A stretch of DNA of 64,000 nucleotides from Desulfurivibrio dismutans. Lineage in GTDB: Bacteria; Desulfobacterota; Desulfobulbia; Desulfobulbales; Desulfurivibrionaceae. Shown in pieces: positions 1-8,997 of this stretch. The position numbers and the translations under genes are program-made. Numbering within the stretch: the first letter of the stretch is position 1; the number at the start of each line of letters is the position of its first letter. The stretch spans positions 124,001 to 188,000 of the forward strand of contig NZ_JARGDQ010000004.1 in the NCBI RefSeq assembly GCF_029210385.1, given 5' to 3'. The notes beneath the pieces were generated by a model. The model made no database searches. It had not been told where the DNA came from and was given only the letters and a program-made list of their open reading frames with translations.

Positions 1-261
1 GCGGTTAACTCCACCGGTAATCCCGGCATGGCGGCTGGCGGCATGGGCGATGTCCTGGCCGGGCTGATCGGTAGCCTGCTGGCGCAAGGTTTGCCCCCCT
101 GGCAGGCCGCCTGTCTGGGGGTTTATGTACACGGATTGGCCGGCGATCTGCTGGCCGCCGCCAGCGGCCTGAATTTCGGCTTTACCGCCTCGGAACTGGC
201 GGATAAACTGCCGGCGGCTTTTGGTCGACTGACGAAAACCGGGGAGCGGGAAGGGCTGTGA
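1..261 (+). CDS. nnr: NAD(P)H-hydrate dehydratase domain of Nnr, 3' end only
   Basis: The reading frame is open from the first base and ends in TGA at 259-261, so this is the C-terminal part of a gene that starts outside the window. The residues [19 protein letters not shown] match the conserved nucleotide-binding loop of the ADP-dependent NAD(P)H-hydrate dehydratase (YjeF C-terminal, ribokinase-like) family, whose usual motif is N-x-T-G-N-x-G-x-x-x-G-G-x-G-D-V-L. The following [25 protein letters not shown] also fits. The enzyme repairs hydrated NAD(P)H in the cytosol. Whether the epimerase half is fused upstream cannot be seen. It is followed 57 bp later by a CBS-domain gene on the same strand. 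Confidence 0.85.
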   Translation, partial: AVNSTGNPGMAAGGMGDVLAGLIGSLLAQGLPPWQAACLGVYVHGLAGDLLAAASGLNFGFTASELADKLPAAFGRLTKTGEREGL

Positions 262-318
262 TTTTTATCACGTTTGGCTGATTTTTGCGCGGATATCAAT
301 AGATAAGGAGAAATAAAC

Positions 319-768
319 ATGCAACTTGCCAAGGATATCATGACCCAAGAGGTGATTACCGTCAGTCCCGATCTGCCGGTGGAAAAACTGGCCGCCCTGT
401 TCTGGGAAAAGAGGATCAGCGGGGCGCCAGTGGTGGATGAACAGGGCAACCTGGTGGGGGTGGTGACCGAAAGTGACCTGATTGACCAGGCCAAAAAACT
501 GCATATACCCACCGCCATCGCCGTGCTGGAGGCGGTGATCTTCCTGGAGCGGAGCCGCAAGGTGGAAGAGGAACTGAACAAAATGGCCGGCGGCAAGGTT
601 AAAGACATCTGCACTCCCAAACCTGCCACCGTCGCCCCCGATACCCCTCTGGATGAAATCGCCACCATCATGGCTGAAAAACATCAGCATACCCTGCCGG
701 TCATTGAGCAAGGCAAGCTGGTGGGGGTGGTGGGCAAGGCCGACATCATCCGGGCCCTGATCAAATAG
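319..768 (+). CDS. Two-CBS-domain protein
   Basis: This 149-residue cytosolic protein consists almost entirely of two CBS domains, about residues 1-60 and 95-149, each opening with a D-I-M/D-I-C type motif (AKDIMTQEV, VKDICTPKP) and ending in LVGVVTESDL and LVGVVGKADI. CBS pairs bind adenine nucleotides and usually act as energy or redox sensors. The linker, about residues 60-95, is helical and charged. The start ATG has a good ribosome site (AAGGAG, 306-311). No catalytic domain is attached, so the partner is unknown. It lies just after nnr and just before palindromic element A. Confidence 0.85.
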   Translation: MQLAKDIMTQEVITVSPDLPVEKLAALFWEKRISGAPVVDEQGNLVGVVTESDLIDQAKKLHIPTAIAVLEAVIFLERSRKVEEELNKMAGGKVKDICTPKPATVAPDTPLDEIATIMAEKHQHTLPVIEQGKLVGVVGKADIIRALIK

Positions 769-771
769 TCC

Positions 772-880
772 GTAAGCGATCACGGGGCACCGCCGAAAAC
801 GGCGATCGGGCCGGCTCACGTGCTGATGAACACATCGCCGTCCCGCCTGCCGCAACCTGCGGCATCCCATGATCGCTTAC
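772..880. repeat. Palindromic element A (109 bp)
   Basis: Imperfect palindrome lying between the convergent 3' ends of the CBS gene and pabBC. The outer arms GTAAGCGATCA and TGATCGCTTAC pair perfectly and are followed by further pairing (GGGCACCGC with GCGGCATCCC). The core CGGCGATCGGGCCGGC is the reverse orientation of the core seen in most other copies (elements B-F). This copy has the most decayed centre of the nine. It could act as a bidirectional terminator, though it lacks a U-tract. Confidence 0.7.
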
Positions 881-907
881 TAGCTTGTAACCGTTCGGCA
901 GTTCAGC

Positions 908-2914
908 TCAGGCCGTCAGTCGGACCTGGGTCAGGCCGCGCAGAGAGTTGCCGATAAAGATCGCCTCGGCGGCTTGCAGGTCCGCTGGTCGCAGGGTTTC
1001 TTCATGCAGTTTGGGTTGGGGCTGGTCCAGCAGGTGACGGCGCAGCACCCCGTCCAGTAGGCCGGCGCTTACCGGTGGGGTCAGCAGCCGGCTCTGCCGG
1101 CGAACGAAGAGGTTGCTCACCGCCCCTTCCGTCAACTCTCCTCGGGTGTTGATAAACAGCACTTCGCGGTGTCCCGCCGCCAGGGCTTTTTCCCGCTCCC
1201 GGTCGTAAACTTCCCGCCGGCTGGTTTTGTGATACAGCAGTGGCTGGTCGGGGTCAATGGCAATGGGGGCAATGACCACGGTGGGTAAAGGTTGCTCCAC
1301 GTCGCGGCTGGTCGGCGCCGTCTTGCCCTGGTCGACGGCCGCTGGCGGCCAGTTGAAACAGGGGTGGCCGGAAAAGGGGGTGTAGCTCAACTCCAGGGTG
1401 CCGTCCTTGGCCAGGGTAAGCCGGACCCGTTGGGCGTCCATGGCGGCGGCGGTAAAGGCGGCGTCCCGGGCGGTCAGCAGTCGCCGGATCTCTTCCGGGG
1501 CGGCGGCAAAAGCCAGCCGGGTAGCGGAAGCCAACAGCCTTGTTAAGTGCAGCTCCAGCATCCGATAGCCCACGCCCGGCTGCCAGAGTATGGTTTCAAT
1601 GAGCACAAAAGGCGGGGTCGGTCGGCTCAGGAAATTACCTTTCAGTTTGCACTCCCGCCATTCCTGCTCCGGGTCCGAATCATAGACCACCCCGGAACCG
1701 ATGCCCATTTCGGCTACGCCCTGTTCAAGAGTAACGGTGCGAATGGGCACATTGAGCACCATCTCCCGCTTCGGGCTGATAAAACCGATGGCGCCGGTGT
1801 AAACCCCGCGGGGAGCCTGTTCCAGCTTGTGAATAATCTCCATGGTTCTGAGCTTCGGCGCCCCGGTCACCGAGCCGCAGGGAAACAGGGCCCGAAATAT
1901 TTCCGTCAGCCCGGTTTCACGGCGCAATTCGCCCCGGATGGTGGAGGTCATCTGGTGCAGGGTTTCGTAGCTCTCCAGGGTGAACAAATCCAGGGTCTCA
2001 ACGGTGCCGGGAAGACATATTCGTCCCAGGTCGTTGCGCAGGAGATCAACAATCATCACGTTTTCGCTGCGGTTTTTGGGGTCCGCCGGCAGCTCCGCCG
2101 CCCGGCGGGCATCATCGGCCGGGGTCAGGCCCCGGCGGCTGGTGCCCTTCATGGGGCGAACGGTGCACCGATTTCCTTCTCGGCGCAAAAAAAGTTCCGG
2201 TGACAACGAAAGAATATGGCGACCGTTCAGCTTGAGCAGGGCGGCGTAGGAAACCCGCTGGTTGCGGCGCAGGGCGCAGTAAAGGGCGGCGGCGGAGCCC
2301 CGGCAGGGCAGCTGCTGTTTGAGGGTGTAATTTACCTGGTAGGTATCCCCGGCGGCGATATACTCCTTTATTCGTCGGACATTGTGGCGGTATTCCTCGC
2401 CGCTTACATTCAGTCGCAGTTTATGGGTTGCCAGGCCGGGATCACTTTGCGAAGGAGGTGAGACTTGGGCGTTATTAGCGGCCGGTGGGTTTTTCTGCAG
2501 CGCCGCGGCCGGATTGCGGCCATCTAGCCATTCCCCCTTTTCGTGGTCGTAGGTCATCGGGGCGGCAAAAACCCCCAGTTCCGCCAGCGGGGGATGTGAC
2601 GACGGCAACAGCCGCCGCAGCTTGGGTTCCAGCAGATAGCTGAACTCGTAGGCAAACCAGCCGGCCAGAAAGTGGCCCTGCTGCAACTCCGCCTCCATGG
2701 CAGCCAGAAAATCCGCCGCCGTGGTGCCGGGCTCCAGGGTCAGCCGTTTCAGGGGTCGGATAAAGAGCAGCGAGCGGCGGTTTTCGACGGTCAGCCGGGC
2801 CGACTCCAGGAAAACAAAGTTTTCTTCGCCTTCCAGCAAACCCAGCAGGTGATCAAGTTGTCGGTCGGTGAAAGGTCTGCCGGGCCGGCCTTTCGGTGTG
2901 TCGTGTTGTTGCAT
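908..2914 (-). CDS. pabB: Aminodeoxychorismate synthase component I fused to aminodeoxychorismate lyase (PabB-PabC)
   Basis: The 668-residue cytosolic protein makes p-aminobenzoate for folate. The N-terminal ~435 residues are a chorismate-binding (PabB) domain: PMKGTSRRG near residue 254 carries the lysine typical of aminodeoxychorismate synthase, followed by DPKNRSENVMIVDLLRNDLGR and the terminal GIGSGVVYDSDPEQEWRECKLK. The rest, from about residue 440, is a class IV aminotransferase fold with a probable PLP lysine in LLYHKTSRRE and the motif GELTEGAVSNLFV, as in PabC. Such PabB-PabC fusions are known in several bacterial groups. The glutamine amidotransferase PabA is not in the window. The stop codon lies inside the motif GTTCAGCTCA, which also ends the penicillin-binding protein gene downstream. 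Confidence 0.9.
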   Translation of the reverse strand: MQQHDTPKGRPGRPFTDRQLDHLLGLLEGEENFVFLESARLTVENRRSLLFIRPLKRLTLEPGTTAADFLAAMEAELQQGHFLAGWFAYEFSYLLEPKLRRLLPSSHPPLAELGVFAAPMTYDHEKGEWLDGRNPAAALQKNPPAANNAQVSPPSQSDPGLATHKLRLNVSGEEYRHNVRRIKEYIAAGDTYQVNYTLKQQLPCRGSAAALYCALRRNQRVSYAALLKLNGRHILSLSPELFLRREGNRCTVRPMKGTSRRGLTPADDARRAAELPADPKNRSENVMIVDLLRNDLGRICLPGTVETLDLFTLESYETLHQMTSTIRGELRRETGLTEIFRALFPCGSVTGAPKLRTMEIIHKLEQAPRGVYTGAIGFISPKREMVLNVPIRTVTLEQGVAEMGIGSGVVYDSDPEQEWRECKLKGNFLSRPTPPFVLIETILWQPGVGYRMLELHLTRLLASATRLAFAAAPEEIRRLLTARDAAFTAAAMDAQRVRLTLAKDGTLELSYTPFSGHPCFNWPPAAVDQGKTAPTSRDVEQPLPTVVIAPIAIDPDQPLLYHKTSRREVYDREREKALAAGHREVLFINTRGELTEGAVSNLFVRRQSRLLTPPVSAGLLDGVLRRHLLDQPQPKLHEETLRPADLQAAEAIFIGNSLRGLTQVRLTA

Positions 2915-3123
2915 CCTGGCTTTTTACGGGGTTGTGCGCTTCTTGGCAAGTCGTTTGTGGCCGGATTCTGGCCGCCGTCGTTTTTCGCTGCCGGCAGCGG
3001 TTGCCTTGCTTATTGATCTTGCGATGGCGGCCGGAATACTTTATAAAACGAGGGTTAACGTTATCATGTATTGTCGCAATTTTGCCGTTTGCGCGAGTCT
3101 ATACATTTTTCTAGGAGGGAAAC

Positions 3124-3810
3124 ATGCTGATTGAAGATTGGATGGCCAAAAATGTTTTGACCGTTGATGAAAATACTTCCCTGATGCGGGCGACCCGGAT
3201 CATGAAGGAAAACAACATCCGCCGTCTGCCGGTGGTGTCCCATGGCAAGCTGATCGGCATTGTCACCGATCGCGATGTCAAAGACGCTTCGCCATCCAAG
3301 ACCGCCACCCTGGATATTCATGAACTCTACTACCTGCTTTCCGAGATGAAGGTCAAGGACGTGATGACCGCCTCGCCTCTCACCCTCAAGGGCAAGGACA
3401 GCCTGGAACTGGCGGCGGTGATCATGCTGGAAGACAAGATATCCGGCCTGCCGGTCGTGGATGACGCCGGGCGACTCATCGGCCTGCTCAGCGAAACCGA
3501 TCTGTTGCGGGCCTTTGTGCGCAGCACCGGGATCAAAGACGGTTCCCGCCGTTATGTTTTCGATCTGCCCGACGCGCCTGGTTCCGTTACCAAGGTCATG
3601 GATAGCCTGCGCCGTTATGACGCCCGGGTGATCAGTATCCTGACCTCCTTTGAAGACGCCCCGGAAGGCCAGAAGCGGGTGTCAATCCGTATTACCATGG
3701 ACGATGCGGCCCGGGCCGAAGAGCTGCACCAGGATCTGCTGGCCAGCTTTACGGTGGTTGATTTCGGCATCGACGATATCAAAAACCGGCCCCGCAAACA
3801 GCAGGTTTAG
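3124..3810 (+). CDS. AcuB-like protein: two CBS domains plus ACT domain
   Basis: This 228-residue protein has a CBS pair (about residues 1-58 and 75-132, with MLIEDWMAKNVLTV and MKVKDVMTASPLTL) followed by an ACT-like domain from about residue 143 (YVFDLPDAPGSVTKVMDSLRRYDARVISILTS). This is the AcuB arrangement, in which the CBS pair senses nucleotides and the ACT domain a small ligand. In Bacillus AcuB is linked to acetoin use, but no acetoin genes are here, so the substrate is not assigned. The ATG at 3124 has a strong AGGAGG site. Upstream, 2915-3123 is AT-richer than its surroundings and probably holds the promoter. Confidence 0.85.
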   Translation: MLIEDWMAKNVLTVDENTSLMRATRIMKENNIRRLPVVSHGKLIGIVTDRDVKDASPSKTATLDIHELYYLLSEMKVKDVMTASPLTLKGKDSLELAAVIMLEDKISGLPVVDDAGRLIGLLSETDLLRAFVRSTGIKDGSRRYVFDLPDAPGSVTKVMDSLRRYDARVISILTSFEDAPEGQKRVSIRITMDDAARAEELHQDLLASFTVVDFGIDDIKNRPRKQQV

Positions 3811-3822
3811 CGCAGCTGTAAT

Positions 3823-3873
3823 CGTTCACCAGGGCCAACAGAGTATTGATTTAACGGGCTGTAAACGTTCAGC
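3823..3873 (+). repeat. 51-bp repeat R1 (second copy at 29467-29517)
   Basis: The 51-base segment filling the gap between two convergent genes has a same-length relative at 29467-29517. The first 12 bases (CGTTCACCAGGG) and the last 27 bases (TGATTTAAC, one variable base, then GGCTGTAAACGTTCAGC) are shared; only the 12 bases between them differ. In the second copy the final GTAAACGTTCAGC is the left arm of palindromic element E. Here no element follows, so this looks like an unoccupied version of the same site. Confidence 0.65.
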
Positions 3874-5925
3874 TCAGCCTTCCGCCGGCATTTCCCGCAG
3901 TTTTTTAAGCCGCGGGGTCTCCGCTGCCGGGGTGGGCGAAAGCAGGGCGGGGGGCAGGTTGTCGGTCCGGAAGGCCTCCAGCGTCACGCGGTGCGGCGTT
4001 TCCTCTTCGAAATGCCCCACCGCGTTATCGATTGGCACCAGAACGATCCCGGCCGGGCGGGGAAAATCCTTGCCCGCCAACTGCGCTTTGACCCCCTGCA
4101 TGAAATGCAGCCAGATCGGCGCGGCGGCCCGGGCGCCGGTTTCGTGGCGGCCCAAGGGACGGGCCCGGTCAAACCCCATCCAGACGCCGGTAACCAGTTC
4201 CGGGCTGTAGCCGATGAACCAGGCGTCCATGTAACGGTCGGTGGTGCCGGTTTTGCCGGCCACCGGCAGACCGATGGCCGCCACGCTGCGGCCGGTTCCT
4301 TCTTTGACCACGCCCTCCAGCAGCCGGGTTACCTGATAGGCGGTACGCTCGTCCAGCGCCCGCCGACCATTCAGGTTGGCCTGTTCAAGAACCCTGCCGT
4401 TACTGTCCCGAATACTTTTAATGAACACCGGCTGGTGGTAAACGCCGCCGTTGGCCAACGCCCCGTAGGCCGCCGTCAGTTCCAGGGCTGAAATCTCCGC
4501 CGACCCCAGAGCCAGGGAGAGGTTGTTGCTGAGCGGGCTGCTGATTCCCATTTGTCGGGCCTGCTTTACCACCGGCGAGATACCGATTTCCTGCATGATC
4601 TTGACCGACAGGATGTTCCGCGAGTAGACCAAGCCATCCCGCAGGGTGGTGGGGCCGTAAAAGCGGTTGCTGAAGTTCTTAGGCTCCCAGAACCGGCCAC
4701 GGTCGGCACCGGGCAAACGCAGCGGTTCATCGACAATAATGGTGGCCGGGGTCATGCCCTGCTCCAGGGCGGCGGCGTAAATTATCGGCTTGAAAGCGGA
4801 ACCGGGCTGGCGCCGGGCCTGAGTGGCGCGGTTAAACTGGCTGGCGGCAAAGTCGGTGCCGCCGCTTACTGCCCGGACCAGGCCGCTACCGGTTTCCATG
4901 GCGATCAAGGCCGCCTGGGGCCGATCTTTCTGGTCCGTCCGCCGTTGCCGGCGCTCCCAGTTCTCCACTCCCAGGGCGACCCCCACCGCCGCCCGCTGCT
5001 GCAGATCCTGGTCCAGTCCGGTGTAAATTCGCAACCCGCCGGTGTAAAGCATTTCCCGCCCGTAAGCTTGCTCTACCTGGTTTCTGACCTGTTGTAAAAA
5101 ATAGCCGTTTTCTTGTCCAGTTGGCTCGGGGGAGGCCCAAAGCAGAGGGTGCAGGTAGGCTCGTCGGGCGGCGGTGGGAGTGATGTAACCCTCTTCCGCC
5201 ATTCGGTTTAACACGTAGGCCTGGCGCCGTTTGGCGGCGGTGTAATCCCGGAAAGGAGTATAACGGCTTGGCGCCTGGGGAAGGCCGGCCAGCAGAGCCA
5301 TTTCCGCCAGTTCGAGTTCTCCGGCGGTTTTGCCGTAATAAGTAAGGGCGGCAGCTTCCACCCCGTAAGCGCCGCTGCCGAGATAAATGTGATTAAGGTA
5401 AATGTGCAGGATCTCATCTTTGTTAAGCCGTCGGTCAATGCGGTATGCGAGAATAGCTTCGCGGATCTTGCGGATGTAGGTCTTTTCCCGGCTGAGCAGC
5501 AGGGCCCGGGCCACCTGCTGGGTAATGGTGCTGCCCCCCTGGCGGCGTTCTCCGGCCCGTAGATTATGAACCAGCGCCCGCACAATGGACCAGCCATCCA
5601 CTCCGCTGTGCTCATAAAAACGGGCGTCTTCGGCGGCGATGAAGGCCTGGGGAAGCTGCTCCGGCAGCTTGGCCAGCGGGACGACGATCCGGTTTTCCTC
5701 AAAAATCCGGTCCACCACGGTTCCATGGCGGTCGTAGATCAGGCTGGCTTGGGCCGGCTGGTAGCTGTCCAAGGAGCTGATATCGGGTAAATCAAGGGTG
5801 ATGTAGACAAACAGCACAGTCCCGATCAAACCGGTGAGGCCGCCGGCAATGCCTAGAAAAAAGAGCGAAAGCTGGTTCTGGCTCCAGATGCGTACGCGAT
5901 TTTTGGGGTTACGCTTGGTTGCCAC
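3874..5925 (-). CDS. mrcA: Class A penicillin-binding protein 1A
   Basis: The 683-residue bifunctional peptidoglycan synthase has a short cytosolic N-terminus, one membrane segment (about residues 19-44), a glycosyltransferase family 51 domain (EDARFYEHSGVD near residue 97, GGSTITQQVAR near 131) and a transpeptidase domain. The transpeptidase motifs are intact: SxxK in GSAFKP (about 377), SxN in SRN (about 435) and KTG in AGKTGTT (about 554). It polymerises and cross-links glycan strands at the outer face of the inner membrane. It is shorter than the E. coli enzyme because it lacks most of the OB-fold insertion. The stop TGA overlaps the repeated motif GTTCAGCTCA. Confidence 0.93.
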   Translation of the reverse strand: MATKRNPKNRVRIWSQNQLSLFFLGIAGGLTGLIGTVLFVYITLDLPDISSLDSYQPAQASLIYDRHGTVVDRIFEENRIVVPLAKLPEQLPQAFIAAEDARFYEHSGVDGWSIVRALVHNLRAGERRQGGSTITQQVARALLLSREKTYIRKIREAILAYRIDRRLNKDEILHIYLNHIYLGSGAYGVEAAALTYYGKTAGELELAEMALLAGLPQAPSRYTPFRDYTAAKRRQAYVLNRMAEEGYITPTAARRAYLHPLLWASPEPTGQENGYFLQQVRNQVEQAYGREMLYTGGLRIYTGLDQDLQQRAAVGVALGVENWERRQRRTDQKDRPQAALIAMETGSGLVRAVSGGTDFAASQFNRATQARRQPGSAFKPIIYAAALEQGMTPATIIVDEPLRLPGADRGRFWEPKNFSNRFYGPTTLRDGLVYSRNILSVKIMQEIGISPVVKQARQMGISSPLSNNLSLALGSAEISALELTAAYGALANGGVYHQPVFIKSIRDSNGRVLEQANLNGRRALDERTAYQVTRLLEGVVKEGTGRSVAAIGLPVAGKTGTTDRYMDAWFIGYSPELVTGVWMGFDRARPLGRHETGARAAAPIWLHFMQGVKAQLAGKDFPRPAGIVLVPIDNAVGHFEEETPHRVTLEAFRTDNLPPALLSPTPAAETPRLKKLREMPAEG

Positions 5926-6086
5926 AGGGTCCGGAATGCCGTTAAGGTGATTTTTGGAAAGCGGCGACGGCCGCTGTTTGCGCCAATGCTCCTAAGTTGC
6001 CTATGATAACAAGCAATCCGGTATCTGACAAGCAGCGAGCGTCGGCCTGGCAAGGCTTGGGAAAAATGGTGTTTTAGTGGCGCAAC

Positions 6087-6121
6087 AAAAAAAGCCGCCC
6101 TGAGCCAGGGCGGCTTTTTTT
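6087..6121. terminator. Strong bidirectional intrinsic terminator
   Basis: A 12-bp stem (AAAGCCGCCCTG / CAGGGCGGCTTT) with an AGC loop is flanked by runs of A on the left and T on the right. It ends the cytochrome c7 gene, whose stop is at 6141 on the minus strand, and would also work on the plus strand. It separates cytochrome c7 from the penicillin-binding protein gene. Confidence 0.9.
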
Positions 6122-6140
6122 GTAATGCGATCGGCAGTAA

Positions 6141-6449
6141 CTAATTCTGATGGCAGCGGGCGCAGTTGTCGCCGGCAAAGGCTTTACCGCCTTCCTGGTG
6201 ACAGGAGAAGCAGTAGTTACCGGCATTGTGGTCGGCCATGGTGATCTTTACTTCCCGCTTCATCTGAAAAATATCGGTGTGGCAATCGTTGCAGCTCATG
6301 CCCGCGTCAGCGTGAATCTGGCCGCTGAAGACGACCTTACCCATGGGGCCACCGTCGAATTCCGCAGTGTTGCCGGGCATGCTGGCAATGGCGGTACCTA
6401 CGAAGGCCAGGGCGGCCAGGATGGTGATAATGGTTGCTGTCAGTTTCAT
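6141..6449 (-). CDS. Periplasmic tri-haem cytochrome c7-type protein
   Basis: This 102-residue precursor has a cleavable signal peptide (about residues 1-22, MKLTATIITILAALAFVGTAIAS) and three CXXCH haem-binding sites: CNDCH, CFSCH and CARCH. Three haems in a mature chain of about 80 residues fits the cytochrome c7 class of small multi-haem electron carriers of sulfur- and metal-reducing bacteria. Other histidines (HADAG, DHNAG) could be distal ligands. It would shuttle electrons in the periplasm. It is preceded by a strong site (GAGGAGG) and lies directly downstream of the resB/resC maturation genes on the same strand. Confidence 0.85.
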   Translation of the reverse strand: MKLTATIITILAALAFVGTAIASMPGNTAEFDGGPMGKVVFSGQIHADAGMSCNDCHTDIFQMKREVKITMADHNAGNYCFSCHQEGGKAFAGDNCARCHQN

Positions 6450-6563
6450 GTGGTTAATCCTCCTCTCTATTTTTTTGAACCCTAATGCTGCTTTGGCCCG
6501 TTGGCGGGCGGACTGTTCCTGTAACGGCCGGCTAAGCAGTCACAAGAGGCTTGTATAAACGAG

Positions 6564-6602
6564 TGCCGGGGCAGCGTCAATCAGAAAAACACCGCCCCGG
6601 CA
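6564..6602 (-). terminator. Possible hairpin after resC
   Basis: TGCCGGGGC at 6564-6572 pairs perfectly with GCCCCGGCA at 6594-6602 across a 21-base loop, 24 bp past the resC stop on the minus strand. The stem is strong but no U-tract follows it on that strand, so it may be a processing or attenuation hairpin rather than a terminator. Confidence 0.3.
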
Positions 6603-6625
6603 AGTCGGTTCTACCTCAGGATCTT

Positions 6626-7489
6626 TTACGCGTAGCTGTGCAGGCCGGAAAGCAGGAAGTTGACGCCATAATAGGTGAACAGGGTGGAGACAAAACCCAG
6701 CACCGCCAGCCAGGCGATCTTTTTGCCGCTCCAGCCCCGGGTATAGCGCACATGCAGGGTGGCGGCATAAACAAACCAGGTGATCAGCGACCAGGTCTCC
6801 TTGGGGTCCCAACTCCAGTAGGTACCCCAGGCCGAGTTGGCCCAGATGGCGCCGAAGATCAAGCCGCCCACGGTAAACCAGATAAAGCCGAAAAAGATGG
6901 TTTTGTAAATCACCTCATCGATGGTCTTCAGTGGCGGCAGGGAGGCAAAAACACCGGTCCCTTCGGGCTGGCCGCTTCTTTCCACATTCCAGGCCTTGGT
7001 GAGGTACATCACCGCCATGCCAAAGGCAATGGCAAAGCAGGCGTAACCCACAAAACTGGCAATAACGTGGGCGATCAGCCAGTTACTTTGCAGGGCGGGC
7101 ATCAGCGGCTTGAGCTGCTGGTCCCACTGCGGCCAGTATTCGGCGAAAGCCTGGGCCAGAAAGGCGAAAGGCATGGCAAAGGCACCCAATGTCTGGTTTT
7201 TGTACATGTATTCCAGCACTAGGTAGGTCAGGGCGATACACCAGGCAAAAAAGACCAGGGATTCGTACATGTTGGAGAAAGGCGCGTAGTAGCCAAAATC
7301 CAGCTTGTAAGCCTCGTACCAGCGGATGGAAATCCCCATGGTGCTTAGCAGCAGGCCGCCCATGGTCACCAGGGTGGCGGTAAGCCCCAGGGTTTTGTTC
7401 TTACTGCCGAAAACCAGGATGGCCACATACAGGAAGGCTGCGGCCATATAGACGAATGTGGTGATGCTGAGCAGTTGCGCGCTTTGCAT
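6626..7489 (-). CDS. resC: System II cytochrome c biogenesis protein ResC/CcsA
   Basis: The 287-residue multi-pass membrane protein contains the tryptophan-rich haem-handling motif WGTYWSWDPKETWSLITW (about residues 222-239) and several conserved histidines at membrane edges. With ResB it carries haem across the inner membrane and attaches it to CXXCH motifs of apocytochromes in the periplasm. About eight membrane segments can be counted by eye. It lies downstream of resB on the same strand, but the 164-bp gap between them contains palindromic element B, unusual for two genes whose products form one complex. Confidence 0.92.
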   Translation of the reverse strand: MQSAQLLSITTFVYMAAAFLYVAILVFGSKNKTLGLTATLVTMGGLLLSTMGISIRWYEAYKLDFGYYAPFSNMYESLVFFAWCIALTYLVLEYMYKNQTLGAFAMPFAFLAQAFAEYWPQWDQQLKPLMPALQSNWLIAHVIASFVGYACFAIAFGMAVMYLTKAWNVERSGQPEGTGVFASLPPLKTIDEVIYKTIFFGFIWFTVGGLIFGAIWANSAWGTYWSWDPKETWSLITWFVYAATLHVRYTRGWSGKKIAWLAVLGFVSTLFTYYGVNFLLSGLHSYA

Positions 7490-7543
7490 GGTCCTACCTC
7501 ATTACTTAATTGATAACCCCAAAAACCGGATACTTTGTCTGGC

Positions 7544-7653
7544 GAACAACGTGCAGGAGTGCCGCAGGTTCGGGCAAGCGGCCCGGTGCCGCGTACCCTG
7601 GGTACGTAAACCGGGCCGATTGTCCAAAGATGCGGTGCTCCTGCCCGTTGTTC
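7544..7653. repeat. Palindromic element B (110 bp) between resB and resC
   Basis: Outer arms GAACAACG and CGTTGTTC pair perfectly, followed by GCAGGAGTGCCGCA with TGCGGTGCTCCTGC. The core is typical of the family (GCCGCGTAC, short loop, GTACG). The right end touches the TAA stop of resB (7654-7656 on the plus strand reads TTA). This copy is the only one lying inside an apparent operon whose two products work together. Confidence 0.8.
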
Positions 7654-8997
7654 TTAGTTAATGACCTGATCCTGGCGCAAACGCTGGGCCAGGGCGGCAA
7701 AACGTTGGTCGAAGGTTTCCTTGTTGCGGTTACTGCCGCCGCAGAGCAGCAACTTGGACCCGCCTTTCTCGTCTGGCCTTACGTAGGCCCATACACGACG
7801 GTGGGTAACCATGAAACAGGCGTAAAGCCCCAGAATCATCAGCCCGCAGCCGGCGTAGACAATCCAAACGCCGGGGTCGTTGGCCACCTGCAGGCCGGTG
7901 GCGTAACGCTGCTGAATGTAAAAGCTGTAGTTGGCCTCCGGCCGTTGCACGGTGACCGTCTGCTTATCACTCATGTTAAAGACCGAAGGTTCGGCTTCCT
8001 GGTCGGAAAACCAGATTTCGTACTCATGCACCCGGCCAACACGGTCGCTCATGGTGTTCATCACCCCGAAAGTGAGCCCCTCTTCCCGCCAGTTGATTTG
8101 CCGGCCGGGGCGGGCCATGGAGACCCTCTGCTGGCCGGTTTCCTCGTTGCGGACTTCGATCAGATATTCGCTCAAGGGCTGATAGCTGGACTGATAAAAG
8201 GTCAGACCCCGGTGTTTAAAGGGATGGTTGACCAGAATTGAGGTCCGGAAGGGTTCGTTAAGCTCAGGATCGCGGATCACCACGTCCGAGCGAAACTCCC
8301 GCACCATGCCTATGGGGTAGTATTTAATATCGAAGTTCTCCAGGTGCATTTCGAAACCCAGAGGGATGGGCTCACTGGTTTTCCGGTCGAACACATGGGC
8401 CACCGTTTCCCCCTCGGGGAACATGATGCTGGCTTTATAGCCGAAAACCGCCCCCACCAAGGCGCCGATGAAGATGACCAGGATGCCGGTGTGAACCATA
8501 TAAGCGCCCAGACGCGACCAGGCCCCCTTTTGGGAAAAGAGCATCACCCCGTCTTCCTTGTCCCTCGACTGGGCTTTCCATCCGGCCTGGGCCAGTACGT
8601 TACTTACCTTGTCGGCCGCAGCGGCGGGGGAATCAGCCGATACGCTCAACTCCGCTTTCAGCGGCATTTTCTGCAGCCGTTCGGGGGTGGTGTTGAGATT
8701 GTCCAGCACCACCATCCGCCAGGCGTTGGGCAGCCGATCGATGCTGCACACAATAATGTTGACGGAAAAGACGATCAGCAGGGTGATGAACCACCAGGAA
8801 TTGTACATGTTGGTGAAGTCCAGCACCTGGAAGAGCCGGGCCAGTTCCGGGCCGTATTCCTGAACATAGAATTCGTGGTTTTTTCCTTGCTGGATGAGCG
8901 TGCCAATGATTGAGGTGACGGCAAGGATGAAAATGACCGTAATGGCCAGCTTGACGGAGGCAAAAAAACGCCACACCTGGTTTTGTTCTTTAGTCAT
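7654..8997 (-). CDS. resB: System II cytochrome c biogenesis protein ResB/Ccs1
   Basis: The 447-residue membrane protein shows the ResB pattern: membrane segments near residues 11-31, 66-86 and 156-176, a large periplasmic domain from about 190 to 370 and a final membrane segment (VWIVYAGCGLMILGLYACFMVTHRRVW, about 373-399). It holds the apocytochrome and haem at the periplasmic face together with ResC. The motif YNSWWFITLLIVFSVNIIVCSIDR is typical of the family. The likely clients include the cytochrome c7 just downstream and the CXXCH-bearing sensor kinase at 35 kb (inference). Confidence 0.92.
   Translation of the reverse strand: MTKEQNQVWRFFASVKLAITVIFILAVTSIIGTLIQQGKNHEFYVQEYGPELARLFQVLDFTNMYNSWWFITLLIVFSVNIIVCSIDRLPNAWRMVVLDNLNTTPERLQKMPLKAELSVSADSPAAAADKVSNVLAQAGWKAQSRDKEDGVMLFSQKGAWSRLGAYMVHTGILVIFIGALVGAVFGYKASIMFPEGETVAHVFDRKTSEPIPLGFEMHLENFDIKYYPIGMVREFRSDVVIRDPELNEPFRTSILVNHPFKHRGLTFYQSSYQPLSEYLIEVRNEETGQQRVSMARPGRQINWREEGLTFGVMNTMSDRVGRVHEYEIWFSDQEAEPSVFNMSDKQTVTVQRPEANYSFYIQQRYATGLQVANDPGVWIVYAGCGLMILGLYACFMVTHRRVWAYVRPDEKGGSKLLLCGGSNRNKETFDQRFAALAQRLRQDQVIN

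Noticed and set aside
1292-2461. Several plus-strand frames opposite pabBC
   Set aside because: Short overlapping shadow frames without start signals; pabBC is complete on the minus strand.
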